DNA of 64,000 nt. Source: Nocardia sp. alder85J (GTDB taxonomy: Bacteria > Actinomycetota > Actinomycetes > Mycobacteriales > Mycobacteriaceae). The stretch spans positions 248,001 through 312,000 of the forward strand of contig NZ_JAIUCZ020000010.1 in the NCBI RefSeq assembly GCF_020176955.2. Direction: 5' to 3'. Made by a program: the position numbers and the translations under genes. Positions 16,627-24,764 of this stretch are shown piece by piece. The notes beneath the pieces are model-generated. The model was not told the DNA's origin. It was given only the letters and a program-made list of their open reading frames with translations, and made no database searches. Each line of letters starts with the position of its first letter. Positions within the stretch are counted from its first letter, which is position 1.

Positions 16627-17874
16627 ATGGCACATGTAGAAGATCGCTGGTACCGGCCGAAGCGTGACGACGCGGGAAACGTCATGCTCAACCGGCGTGG
16701 CAAACCGGAACTTGAGCCGACTGAGCTGTTCGGCAAGGGTCTCCGTTACCGTGTGCGGTACATCGATCCTGATGGCGCGGAACGCTCAAAGTCGTTCGCG
16801 GACAAGAAGAAAAAGCAGGCCGATGACTTCCTGATCGAGATCGAATCCGATAAGCGCGAGGGCAAGTACATCGACCCGCGGGCTTCGCGGAAGACCTTTC
16901 GGCAACAGGCCGAGAACTGGTTCAAGGGACAGTCGCCGGACCCGGCCACTCGTGAGGCGCTGCGGAGTCGGCTTGAGCGGCAGATCTATCCGACGTTCGG
17001 TGACATGTTCATCGGCCGCATGAATCCGGCGGCGATTCGCGATTGGCTGGGCAAGCTGGAGGAACGCAAGCTCTCCGAGAACTACAAGGCGGCGCTGTTC
17101 ACGATTGTGTCGGCGGTGCTGGACTCCGCCAGGGAGGATCGGCTGATCCGCGACAATCCCTGTCAGGCCAAGACCGTGCGCCGGCCTGAGGCTTCATCGC
17201 CGAAAGTTGTTGTGTGGAAAGAGGATAAGCTTCGATCGGTCCGTGGTGGATTGGATGATCGGTTCTCGGTGATCGTGCCTCTCGGGTCCGGTCTCGGACT
17301 TCGGCAGGGTGAGATACTCGGCGTTTCGCCGGACGACATCGATCGCAATGGCCTGATTCTGACCGTGGCGCGCCAGATCAAGACCGTTGGCGGTGTGATG
17401 ATGTTCGCGTTGCCCAAGGGGGGCAAGACCCGGACCGTGCCGTTGTCGGTGGGTGTGCTCGCCGAACTCGACGCGCATATGAAGAAGTACCCGCCGGCCA
17501 CCGTGAATCTGCCGTGGGCGCGTGCGGATGGGGACCAGGTGACTGCTCGGCTGATGGTGACCGGAGCGGATGCACGGCTGTACACAGGAGACCTGTTCAC
17601 CAAGGTCGTGTGGCAGGCCGCGTTTCGGGAAGCTGAGATCGAGTACCGGAAGCGCGCCGATGGCATGCACGCGCTCCGGCACTTCTACGCCTCGACGCTG
17701 CTCTCTCGCGGGGTGTCGATCAAGGAACTCGCTGAGTACCTGGGCCACGCCGATCCTGGCTTCACCCTGCGCACGTACACACACCTCGTGTCGTCCAGTC
17801 ACGACCGGGCACGCCAGGCCGTTGATGCTGTGTTCGGACGGCCTACGTCAGATGACGGCCTGGAGGCGGCCTGA
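16627..17874 (+). CDS. int: Tyrosine-recombinase integrase
   Basis: 415 residues. An N-terminal Arm/SAM-like domain (about 35-175) precedes the catalytic domain, with R226 (LGLRQGEIL), H348 and R351 (HALRH), H374 (LGHADP) and nucleophile Y384 (RTYTH). All catalytic residues are present. The gene ends 65 bp from the attR core, the usual int-att arrangement. ATG 16627 starts one base after the xis stop. Its target is the 3' part of fadE25 rather than a tRNA gene. Confidence 0.95.
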   Translation: MAHVEDRWYRPKRDDAGNVMLNRRGKPELEPTELFGKGLRYRVRYIDPDGAERSKSFADKKKKQADDFLIEIESDKREGKYIDPRASRKTFRQQAENWFKGQSPDPATREALRSRLERQIYPTFGDMFIGRMNPAAIRDWLGKLEERKLSENYKAALFTIVSAVLDSAREDRLIRDNPCQAKTVRRPEASSPKVVVWKEDKLRSVRGGLDDRFSVIVPLGSGLGLRQGEILGVSPDDIDRNGLILTVARQIKTVGGVMMFALPKGGKTRTVPLSVGVLAELDAHMKKYPPATVNLPWARADGDQVTARLMVTGADARLYTGDLFTKVVWQAAFREAEIEYRKRADGMHALRHFYASTLLSRGVSIKELAEYLGHADPGFTLRTYTHLVSSSHDRARQAVDAVFGRPTSDDGLEAA

Positions 17875-17917
17875 GATGCGAACCCAGGTCTGCCACCAAG
17901 CCGTCAAGATCAGCGAA

Positions 17918-19078
17918 TCAGCCCTTGAGCAGAGCCCGGGACATGACCACGCGCTGAATCTGATTGGTGCCCTCGTAGATCTGGGTGATCTTGGCGTCGC
18001 GCATCATCCGCTCCACCGGGAAGTCGGTGGTGTAGCCGGCGCCGCCGAACAGCTGGACCGCGTCGGTGGTGACCTCCATGGCCACGTCGGAGGCGAAACA
18101 CTTGGCGGCCGCGGAGATGAAGCCGAGGTTCTTCTCACCCCGTTCGGCGCGGGCGGCCGAGGTGTAGACCATGAGCCGGGCGGCCTCCACCTTCATCGCC
18201 ATGTCGGCGAGCATGAACTGGGTGTTCTGGAAGTCGGCGATGGCCGTGCCGAACTGCTTGCGGTCCTTGGTGTAGGCCAGCGCGGCGTCCAGGGCGCCCT
18301 GGGCGATGCCGACGGCCTGGGCGCCGATGGTCGGGCGGGTGTGGTCGAGGGTCTCGAGCGCGGTCTTGAAGCCGGTGCCCTCGGCGCCGATGATCCGGTC
18401 GCCGGGGACGCGGCAGTTCTCGAAGTACAGTTCCGCGGTCGGCGAGCCCTTGATGCCGAGCTTGTGTTCCAGCGGGCCCACCACGAAGCCCTCGTCGTCC
18501 TTGTGCACCATGAACGCGGAGATGCCGTTGGCGCCCTTCTCCGGGTCGGTCACGGCCATGACCGTGTACCAGGTGGACTGGCCGCCGTTGGTGATCCAGC
18601 ACTTGGAGCCGTTGATCACCCAGTCGTCGCCGTCGCGGCGGGCGCGGGTGCGCATGCTGCCGGCGTCGGAACCGGCCTCACGCTCGGACAGCGCGTAGGA
18701 GGCCATCAGGCCGCCCGCGATATCGGGCAGCACGCGCTGCTTCAGCTCCTCCGAACCCTTCAGGATCAGGCCCATGGTGCCGAGCTTGTTGACCGCCGGG
18801 ATCAGCGAGGACGAACCGCAGACGCGGGCCACCTCCTCGATCACGATGCAGGTCGCGACCGAGTCGGCGCCCTGGCCGCCGTACGCCTCGGGGACGTGCA
18901 CGGCGTTGAAGCCGGCCGCGTTCAGCGCGTTCAGCGCCTCCTGCGGGAAGCGGGCCTGCCCGTCGACGTCCTTCGCGTAGGGCGCGATCTCCTTCTCGGC
19001 GAGGGCGCGGATGGCCGCGCGCAGCTCGTGGTGGACGTCGTCCAGCTGAAAGAGTCCGAAGTCGGGATTGCCCGCCAT
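17918..19078 (-). CDS. fadE25: Acyl-CoA dehydrogenase FadE25, 3' end supplied by integrative element
   Basis: 386 residues, closely matching M. tuberculosis FadE25. It is an FAD-dependent dehydrogenase of acyl-CoA thioesters, possibly branched chains. Motifs: YALSEREAGSDA (substrate/FAD binding), WITNGG, and QIYEGTNQIQR with the catalytic Glu. ATG 19078 has AGGAG upstream. The last seven codons and the stop (17918 to about 17939) come from the integrated element but encode the same residues as the displaced host tail at 8554. Two palindromic operators lie upstream. Confidence 0.95.
   Translation of the reverse strand: MAGNPDFGLFQLDDVHHELRAAIRALAEKEIAPYAKDVDGQARFPQEALNALNAAGFNAVHVPEAYGGQGADSVATCIVIEEVARVCGSSSLIPAVNKLGTMGLILKGSEELKQRVLPDIAGGLMASYALSEREAGSDAGSMRTRARRDGDDWVINGSKCWITNGGQSTWYTVMAVTDPEKGANGISAFMVHKDDEGFVVGPLEHKLGIKGSPTAELYFENCRVPGDRIIGAEGTGFKTALETLDHTRPTIGAQAVGIAQGALDAALAYTKDRKQFGTAIADFQNTQFMLADMAMKVEAARLMVYTSAARAERGEKNLGFISAAAKCFASDVAMEVTTDAVQLFGGAGYTTDFPVERMMRDAKITQIYEGTNQIQRVVMSRALLKG
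17940..17991. other. attR: 52-bp core repeat, right end of integrative element
   Basis: Identical to 8576-8627. Here the core is part of the functional fadE25 gene. Element-derived DNA lies to the left (including the recoded 3' tail of fadE25) and host DNA to the right. Confidence 0.93.
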
Positions 19079-19133
19079 GGGTTCACTCCTGGTCGTGGGT
19101 CGGATCGCGTGACGACGCGAAGCTCCAGCATGT

Positions 19134-19148
19134 CGGCACCGAGTGCCA
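19134..19148. promoter_or_regulatory. Operator 1 of fadE25 promoter
   Basis: CGGCACCGAGTGCCA, an imperfect copy of the palindrome at 19210. It lies just downstream of a TATACT -10-like box (19158-19163, minus strand), so a bound repressor would cover the transcription start. Confidence 0.6.
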
Positions 19149-19209
19149 TTGCATTCGAGTATACGCCGCCAGGTGGTGACCCTGCGCGCGGAGACTGCCC
19201 TGCACTGGC

Positions 19210-19224
19210 TGGCACTGAGTGCCA
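19210..19224. promoter_or_regulatory. Operator 2 of fadE25 promoter
   Basis: TGGCACTGAGTGCCA, a perfect 7-1-7 inverted repeat between the TetR gene and fadE25. Its centre is 76 bp from that of operator 1. The adjacent TetR protein is the natural candidate to bind both. Confidence 0.65.
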
Positions 19225-19254
19225 TGTCTACCTAGCGGGTGGTTGTGAGCACCG

Positions 19255-19935
19255 TCACAGGCTACCCAGGCGGTACGACAGCAACTCGGCGACCTGCCGC
19301 GGCGGCATGTCGCGCGGGAACACCGCCACCACCACCTCCTCGGCCCCGCGATCGCCGCGCGGGACGGCCGCCAGGGCCGCCCGCAGATCCGCCGCCGTCG
19401 CCTCGCTCTCGCCGCGCACCATCCGGCGCAGCAGATAGTTGTGGGTGGCCGTCACGGCGGCGCTGAACTGCACCATCGCCAGATCCGGCGCCTCGGGCAG
19501 GCGATCGCGCAGATAGTCGGTGAACAGGCGCTCGTACCGGAACACCGTCACGATCTCGCGATCCCGCAGGGCCGGGACCTGCCGCACCACCCGGTACCGT
19601 TGTGCGGCCAGTTCCCTTGTCCGCGTGAACCTCTCGAAAACCCCGACCACGGCCTCGCACACCGCTGTCCACGGATCGGATCGGGCCGCTTCCAGATCCG
19701 CGCGCGCCTGCGCCAATTGTGCTTCGTGGTCGGCGAAGACGACGTCCTCCTTGGACCGGAACTGCCGGAAGAACGTCCGCCGCGACACCCCGGCCGCCTC
19801 CGCGATCTCGTCGACCGAGGTGGCCTCGTAGCCCTGCTCCGCGAACAGGCGCAGCGCCTCCCCGGCCACCCGCAACCGGAACCGGGCGGCCTCCGCGGTG
19901 ACCTCGGCACGAGCATTGTCGTCAACAGGCACCAC
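19255..19935 (-). CDS. TetR-family transcriptional regulator, likely of fadE25
   Basis: 226 residues. The helix-turn-helix at about 25-70 reads LRLFAEQGYEATSVDEIAEAAGVSRRTFFRQFRSKEDV in two parts, a textbook TetR domain. A helical ligand-binding domain follows. It lies upstream of fadE25 in the same orientation, and two matching palindromes occupy the gap. Regulation of fadE25 by an acyl-CoA ligand is an inference. Confidence 0.88.
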   Translation of the reverse strand: MVPVDDNARAEVTAEAARFRLRVAGEALRLFAEQGYEATSVDEIAEAAGVSRRTFFRQFRSKEDVVFADHEAQLAQARADLEAARSDPWTAVCEAVVGVFERFTRTRELAAQRYRVVRQVPALRDREIVTVFRYERLFTDYLRDRLPEAPDLAMVQFSAAVTATHNYLLRRMVRGESEATAADLRAALAAVPRGDRGAEEVVVAVFPRDMPPRQVAELLSYRLGSL

Positions 19936-20061
19936 TCAACGGTAGCGAGTACCGACCGGCTCGACTGGCGACGAGTCGGCAAAACCGTCAGACTCCGTGC
20001 AAGGTGGGTTGTTTCGGGGCGGGACAGCCGCTCGGGTCAGCGACGGAAGGATGCCTGCGTC

Positions 20062-20355
20062 ATGGGAACGGCTTCGCCCGGAATCCGGGATCTGGTGGTG
20101 GCGCTGTTCGACGGCGACGAGGTCGACGGCGCGGTCGTGCAGCGGATCCGGGTCGGGGACATCGGGCCGTGGGCCGAGGCGGTGGACCGGTCGGGCCTGT
20201 TCGGCCGCGAGGTGGCGGCGCAGTTGCGACAGCAATGGACCGAGGAGCCGCGGGCGCTGCTCGACGTGCTGCTCGGCACCGCCGGCGACCTCACCCGACG
20301 GCGGTGGTTCGGCGAATGGGAAACCCGTTCGGTGAGCGAGCGCTTGATTTCCTAG
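20062..20355 (+). CDS. Conserved hypothetical protein, 97 aa
   Basis: A small acidic protein starting MGTASPGIRDLVVALFDGDEVDG, mostly helical, with no signal peptide or known motif. ATG 20062 gives a short product ending in TAG just before the GroES-like gene, with which it may be cotranscribed (26-bp gap). No function can be assigned. Confidence 0.55.
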   Translation: MGTASPGIRDLVVALFDGDEVDGAVVQRIRVGDIGPWAEAVDRSGLFGREVAAQLRQQWTEEPRALLDVLLGTAGDLTRRRWFGEWETRSVSERLIS

Positions 20356-20381
20356 TCGGTGCGCCGCGCTAGACTGCCGCG

Positions 20382-20702
20382 ATGTCCGATTCGAAGCTCG
20401 AAATTCAGATGCTGCACGATCGGGTGATGGTCCGTGTGTCCGCCGAGGAGGGCGAGCGGCGCAGCAGCGGCGGCATCCTGATCCCGGCGACCGCACAGGT
20501 GGCGAAGCGTCTGAGCTGGGGAGAAGTGTGCGGCGTGGGTTCGCACGTGCGCGCGGTGGGTGTGGGGGACCGGGTGCTGTTCAGCGCCGACGACCAGTTC
20601 GAGGTCGAGGTGCAGGGCAAGGCGTACCTGGTGATGCGCGAACGCGATCTGCACGCCGTCGCCAACGAACGGCCCGAGCACGGCACCGGCCTGTACCTGT
20701 AG
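20382..20702 (+). CDS. GroES/Cpn10-like co-chaperonin homologue
   Basis: 106 residues with the Cpn10 fold pattern: an N-terminal strand LHDRVMVRV, a roof/mobile-loop region SSGGILIPATAQ, then GVGDRVLFSADD and a C-terminal strand YLVMRERDLHAV. It is not adjacent to a groEL gene, so it is probably an accessory paralogue rather than the main GroES. A 24-bp tandem repeat with hairpins lies just after the stop. Confidence 0.85.
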   Translation: MSDSKLEIQMLHDRVMVRVSAEEGERRSSGGILIPATAQVAKRLSWGEVCGVGSHVRAVGVGDRVLFSADDQFEVEVQGKAYLVMRERDLHAVANERPEHGTGLYL

Positions 20703-20712
20703 CGATCCCGGC

Positions 20713-20760
20713 ACCCTGCCGCGAGCGGCCTCGGAAACCCTGCCGCGAGCGGCCTCGGAA
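20713..20760. repeat. Two exact 24-bp tandem repeats with hairpins
   Basis: Copies at 20713-20736 and 20737-20760. Each contains GCCGCgaGCGGC, a 5-bp stem that could terminate transcription from the GroES-like gene and from the convergent MFS gene. It resembles in style the repeat array at 3456. Confidence 0.7.
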
Positions 20761-20877
20761 ACCCCGGCGACAGTGCCCGGCCGCGACGGCCTGCGGTAGT
20801 ACGAGGCCGCGACACCCCCGGTAATGCACGGCCGGACCCCGGACCCGCCCTGGGCCCGGGTTCCGGCCGATGCACGA

Positions 20878-22347
20878 TCAGCGCTCGGCTGCCGCCGGGC
20901 GGGGCAGCGCCAGCGCCGCGGCCAGCACCAGCAGGAGCACCACGCCGCCACCCAGCGCGGACCATTCCATCGCGGTGACGTAGCGACCGCTGTGGTGTCC
21001 GGCGCCCAGGGCGGAGAAGAAGATCACTCCGAGGACGGTGGCGCCGATCGCGTTGCCGAACTGCTGGGCGGTGGTCAGCACGCCGGCGGCCATCCCGGCC
21101 TGCCGCTGCGGGATGCCCGAGGACAGCACCGCGCCGACGACCGAGGGGATGGTCAGCCCGTTGCCGGTGCCGACGATCATCATGCCCGGGATCAACGCCG
21201 GCGTCCCCAGGTGCGGTTCACCGAAGTGCAGCACCGCGAGGGTGATCGCCAGCCCGGTCAGGCTGGTGCAGGTGCCGACCACCATGACCCGGGTGCCGAT
21301 CCGTGCCGCCAGCCGCGGGGCCAGGAAGAACGAGCTGCTCGCGAAGCAGGCGCCCAGCGGTGCGAACGCCAGTCCGGCCGCCAGCGGCGACAGCCCGAGC
21401 CCGTTCTGCAACAGCAGGGTCAGGCACAGCATGAACCCGGCGAAGAATGTGAGGTATCCACCCGCGATCACCAGCCCGAGGCCGAACCCGCGAGCGCGGA
21501 CCATCGAGATGTCCAGCACCGGTTCGCCGCCGCGCTCGGTGAGCCGGCGCTCGTAGCGGACGGTGAGCGCCAGCACCGGCGCGGCCGCCGCCATCGACAG
21601 CCAGGTCCACAGCGGCCAGCCCTCCGGGCGGCCCAGCGTGATCGGCACCAGCAGCAGGGCCAGCGCCGCGGAGAATCCCAGCGCGCCGATCGGATCCAGC
21701 TTCGGGTGCGCGGACTTCTCGTGCGCGGGCAGCCAGCGCGCGGCCAGCGCCGCCGCGGCCAGCCCGATGGGCACGTTGATGTAGAAGATGCTCCGCCAGC
21801 CCCAGCCGAACAGGTTGGCGTCCAACAGGATTCCGCCGAGCACCTGACCGGACACCGCGCCGATGCCGATGGTGGCGCCGAAGGCGGCCATCGCCTGCGG
21901 CCGTTCCCGCACCGGGAACATGATGTTGATCAGGGCCAGCATCTGCGGCACCATCAGCGCCGCCGTGGCGCCTTGCAGGACGCGGAACGCCACCAGTGCC
22001 CAGGCGTTGGGCGCCAGCCCGCACAGCAGCGAGGCGACGGTGAAGGCCAGCATGCCGAGCACGAACAACCGCCGGTGACCGAACAGGTCGCCGAGCCGGC
22101 CGCCGGTGATCAGCCCGGAGGCATAGGCGAAGCCGTACCCGCCGACGATCAGCTCCAGCGCGGATTCCCCGGCGTGCAGATCGTGTTGCAGGGAGGAGGC
22201 GGCGACGTTGACGACGAACCAGTCGAACATCGCCATGAACATGGCGCTCAGGACGACCGGCAACACCCGCCGCCGGGCGGCGAAGCCGTCGTCGGCCGGA
22301 GCTCGTGCGGCAGTGCAGGGGACGGAACGGGTTTCGAGGACTGACAC
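20878..22347 (-). CDS. MFS drug-efflux transporter, DHA2 (EmrB/QacA) type
   Basis: 489 residues, about 14 transmembrane helices. The motif-A-like loop GGRLGDLFGHRR lies between helices 2 and 3, and the N-terminal FDWFVVNVAASSL is typical of the subfamily. It exports drugs or other small molecules with protons. GTG 22347 is preferred because GGGAG lies 6 bases upstream. It is divergent from a TetR gene with repeated operator-like sequences between, so induction by efflux substrate is likely. Confidence 0.9.
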   Translation of the reverse strand: MSVLETRSVPCTAARAPADDGFAARRRVLPVVLSAMFMAMFDWFVVNVAASSLQHDLHAGESALELIVGGYGFAYASGLITGGRLGDLFGHRRLFVLGMLAFTVASLLCGLAPNAWALVAFRVLQGATAALMVPQMLALINIMFPVRERPQAMAAFGATIGIGAVSGQVLGGILLDANLFGWGWRSIFYINVPIGLAAAALAARWLPAHEKSAHPKLDPIGALGFSAALALLLVPITLGRPEGWPLWTWLSMAAAAPVLALTVRYERRLTERGGEPVLDISMVRARGFGLGLVIAGGYLTFFAGFMLCLTLLLQNGLGLSPLAAGLAFAPLGACFASSSFFLAPRLAARIGTRVMVVGTCTSLTGLAITLAVLHFGEPHLGTPALIPGMMIVGTGNGLTIPSVVGAVLSSGIPQRQAGMAAGVLTTAQQFGNAIGATVLGVIFFSALGAGHHSGRYVTAMEWSALGGGVVLLLVLAAALALPRPAAAER

Positions 22348-22508
22348 GTCGTGCTCCCGAACATGGAGTCGAGGGGGGCGGCGCCACGTTGCGCCGTGCG
22401 GGGTGGATCGGCCACGCGTCGACCGGGTCGGCAATCGTCCGGATATCGGGATCGGTTCCGCTCCGGCGGGTTCCGGTCGTCGCGGTGGCTGGTCCGAGGT
22501 CTGTAACT

Positions 22509-22564
22509 AACCGGTTGGTTGCAACTATTCCCTCGCCGCGAATCTCCTGTCAACTGGTTGGTTG
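22509..22564. promoter_or_regulatory. Paired operator-like repeats between MFS and TetR genes
   Basis: AACCGGTTGGTTG (22509-22521) and AACTGGTTGGTTG (22552-22564) are direct repeats 43 bp apart in the divergent promoter. The first contains the palindrome AACCGGTT. Such sites are typical targets of a divergently encoded TetR repressor. Confidence 0.6.
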
Positions 22565-22578
22565 TTTACCATCGGTAC

Positions 22579-23181
22579 ATGCCGCCGAGAGACCCCGAGG
22601 CGACCAAGGCCCGCATCTTCGAGGCGGCGACCCAGGAGTTCGCCGCCTACGGGATCGCCGGCGCCCGCGTCGACCGCATCGCGCGCAACGCGCAGGCCAA
22701 CAAGCAGCTGATCTATGCCTATTTCGGCGACAAGGAGCAGCTGTTCCACCAGGTCCTGGAGAAGGCCATGGTGCATGTGGCCGCCGCGGTCGGCACCGAC
22801 ATCGACGACCTCGACAAGTGGGTCGACCAGCACGTCGACTACCACCGCGACCACCCGGAATTCCTGCGGCTGCTGATGTGGGAGGCGCTCGAACTCGGCC
22901 AGGAGGGCGCCTCCGCCGGCGAGACCCGGGCCGGGCGCTATCTGGAGAAGAAGACCAAGGTCGACTCCGCCCAGCGGCGCGGGCTGATCCGCCCGGACCT
23001 GCCGCCCGGCCATCTGCTGATGCTGCTCATGAGCCTGATCAACTACCCCTCCGCGGTGCCGCAGGTGCGCGGCTTTCTGCTGGGTCCCGACGGCGATCCG
23101 GAGCAGGCCCGCGCGGTGGTCAAGGACGCGGTGCGCCGGATCGCCGCACCCGGCGACCGTCCCACCGGCGACAACGGCTGA
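22579..23181 (+). CDS. TetR-family regulator of the divergent MFS transporter
   Basis: 200 residues. The helix-turn-helix (about 10-55) reads ATQEFAAYGIAGARVDRIAR, then NKQLIYAYFGDKEQLF. A C-terminal ligand domain follows. ATG 22579 fits homologues beginning PPRDPEATKARIFEAA. Its position beside the efflux gene and the repeated operator suggest local repression and autoregulation. Confidence 0.9.
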   Translation: MPPRDPEATKARIFEAATQEFAAYGIAGARVDRIARNAQANKQLIYAYFGDKEQLFHQVLEKAMVHVAAAVGTDIDDLDKWVDQHVDYHRDHPEFLRLLMWEALELGQEGASAGETRAGRYLEKKTKVDSAQRRGLIRPDLPPGHLLMLLMSLINYPSAVPQVRGFLLGPDGDPEQARAVVKDAVRRIAAPGDRPTGDNG

Positions 23182-23283
23182 GGGATCGCCGGAGCACCGC
23201 CGCTCACCTCGAACCGGCGGGAGATCTGCCGGTTCGCGCCGGGCGCTGGTGGCCGACCGGCCCGGGTGCGCCGCCGGCGATCG

Positions 23284-23934
23284 TCAGCGTGGTCCGGTGA
23301 GGACCTCGACCCGATCGCCGTCGACGATCACCGCATCGTCGTCGGTGAGCGCCCAGTGCGCGATGCCCTCGGCGCGGTAGCGGGCGGCGATGCCGTCGCA
23401 GCTGCCGTCCGGATCGGTGCCGGGCGAGCGGACGTGCGGCACGATCCGGTGATCCACCAGACCCAGCCCGTCCCAGCGTGGTTCGATGCCGCAGGCGGGC
23501 AGCACCTCGGCCGGGTCGTCGGCGGCCTCGATGCCGTGCAGGTCCGGGGTGAGCAGGCAGGCGCCGGCGCTGTAGCCCGCGTAGGCGAGGGCGTCCGCGG
23601 CCAGTAGCCGGGGTACGACGACATCGGCTCCGCTGCAAGCGAATCGGGCCCGCAGCACGAAGGTGTTGCCGCCACGCACCCAGAGCAGCGGGAACCGGGC
23701 CAGCGTCCGCTCCAATTCACCTGCACGCCCGGTGAAATCGCGCAGGTCCACGATCTCTGGCCGGAAACCGCGGTCCCGCAGCGGTTTCAGATCGCTGGTG
23801 ATCGCGCCCTGCCAGGCCGCCGGCCAGGCATCGCAGGCATTGGGGATCACCGCGACCGGACCCGGCGGCCCGGCCAGCGCGGTGAACCGGTCCTCGTGCG
23901 CGCCGAAACGGTAGCTGGACAGAAAAAGTCGCAT
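23284..23934 (-). CDS. Peptidase E-like serine peptidase (S51 family)
   Basis: 216 residues. Class I glutamine-amidotransferase-like fold with the nucleophile elbow YAGYSAGACL, where Ser is the S51 catalytic residue, preceded by LLWVRGGNTF. Peptidase E cleaves Asp-X dipeptides. Cyanophycinase is the other family member and is less likely given the short length. ATG 23934 overlaps the stop of the preceding gene by one base (TGATG), the last of a three-gene operon. Confidence 0.85.
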   Translation of the reverse strand: MRLFLSSYRFGAHEDRFTALAGPPGPVAVIPNACDAWPAAWQGAITSDLKPLRDRGFRPEIVDLRDFTGRAGELERTLARFPLLWVRGGNTFVLRARFACSGADVVVPRLLAADALAYAGYSAGACLLTPDLHGIEAADDPAEVLPACGIEPRWDGLGLVDHRIVPHVRSPGTDPDGSCDGIAARYRAEGIAHWALTDDDAVIVDGDRVEVLTGPR

Positions 23935-24764
23935 CAGATCGTGAAGGCCAGGTGGTGCACGATCCGCAGTGCGGTCGCCCGGTCGCCGGACAGTTCGATG
24001 CGATCGAGTTCCGCCTCGGCGGCGACCCGGCCGCCGCAGAGCCGGGCGAACAGCCGGGCATCCAGGCGAATCACCGTGTCGGCCGGGCGATCCGGGGTCG
24101 CGACCACCTCCCCGCGGCCCTCGACCCGGACGTGCACGGTCCGCGCGTTCGGCCCGGTGAGCTCGAAATCCAGCCGGAGGCCGTCGGGCGCGCCGCCACG
24201 CTTGACCACCGTCCGGCCGATCCCGGCCTCCAGTTCGTCCAGGGCCAGATCGCCGCGCAACTCCGCGGCCGGGCCGCTCGGCGCGAGGCCGAGCGCGTCG
24301 GTGATGTCGAGTTCGTGCATCCAGCAGTCGAAGACGCGGGTGCGCATGAAGCGCACATAGGGAACCACACCCACCGGCGACGGCATCGACTGCTGCCAGC
24401 CGGTCTCGTCGAGGGCGGTCAGCGCGGTTCTGCGCCGGGCCGTGACCGAGTCGAACCGGTCGGCCAGTTGTGTTCCGGTCAGCGGCCGCAGCGTGTCGAG
24501 CCAGGCCTCGTTCAGCGCGCCGATGTCGTTGCGCACATGCGCTCGGGTGCGCACACCGGCGTCGATGTCGGGATTCGGCTCGCCGAGCAGCATGGACTCG
24601 ATGCCGACCACATGGGCCAGCACGTCGAAGACCGTCCAGCCGGGCAGTGGTGACGAGGTGCGCCACTGCTGCTCCGAGAGTCCGGAGACGGTGTGCGACA
24701 ACGTGGTCCACTGCGCGTCCAGGGCGGTGGACATGGTGGCGGGTTCGATCGGGAGGTTCCTCAC
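23934..24764 (-). CDS. Maleylpyruvate isomerase family mycothiol-dependent enzyme
   Basis: 276 residues. The N-terminal DinB-like four-helix domain shows WTVFDVLAHVVG (metal His) and DCWMHELDI (second metal-ligand region). The C-terminal region is an SCP2/MDMPI-C-like domain. Family members use mycothiol with a divalent metal for isomerisation or conjugation. The substrate is unknown. GTG 24764 overlaps the HIT gene stop by 4 bp, so the two are translationally coupled. Confidence 0.85.
   Translation of the reverse strand: MRNLPIEPATMSTALDAQWTTLSHTVSGLSEQQWRTSSPLPGWTVFDVLAHVVGIESMLLGEPNPDIDAGVRTRAHVRNDIGALNEAWLDTLRPLTGTQLADRFDSVTARRRTALTALDETGWQQSMPSPVGVVPYVRFMRTRVFDCWMHELDITDALGLAPSGPAAELRGDLALDELEAGIGRTVVKRGGAPDGLRLDFELTGPNARTVHVRVEGRGEVVATPDRPADTVIRLDARLFARLCGGRVAAEAELDRIELSGDRATALRIVHHLAFTI

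Larger units (their letters stand above)
8576..17991. mobile_element. Integrative element in fadE25 (AICE-like, apparently transfer-defective)
   Basis: A 9.4-kb element bounded by 52-bp direct repeats. Its core modules match actinomycete integrative elements of the pSAM2 type: GntR regulator, RepSA-like initiator, excisionase and tyrosine integrase next to attR, with an XRE/TPR regulator at the other end. Two insertion sequences account for about 2.9 kb. No FtsK/TraB translocase, spread or relaxase gene is seen, so self-transfer looks unlikely. The integrase is intact and excision seems possible. Confidence 0.9.

Noticed and set aside
20713..20760. Two 24-bp repeats considered as a CRISPR array
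   Set aside because: The copies are directly adjacent with no spacers and no cas genes are nearby; they form a simple tandem hairpin repeat.
20824..22344. 506-codon open frame on the plus strand over the MFS gene
   Set aside because: Gln/Arg/Gly-rich shadow of the transporter gene; no ribosome site and no family resemblance.
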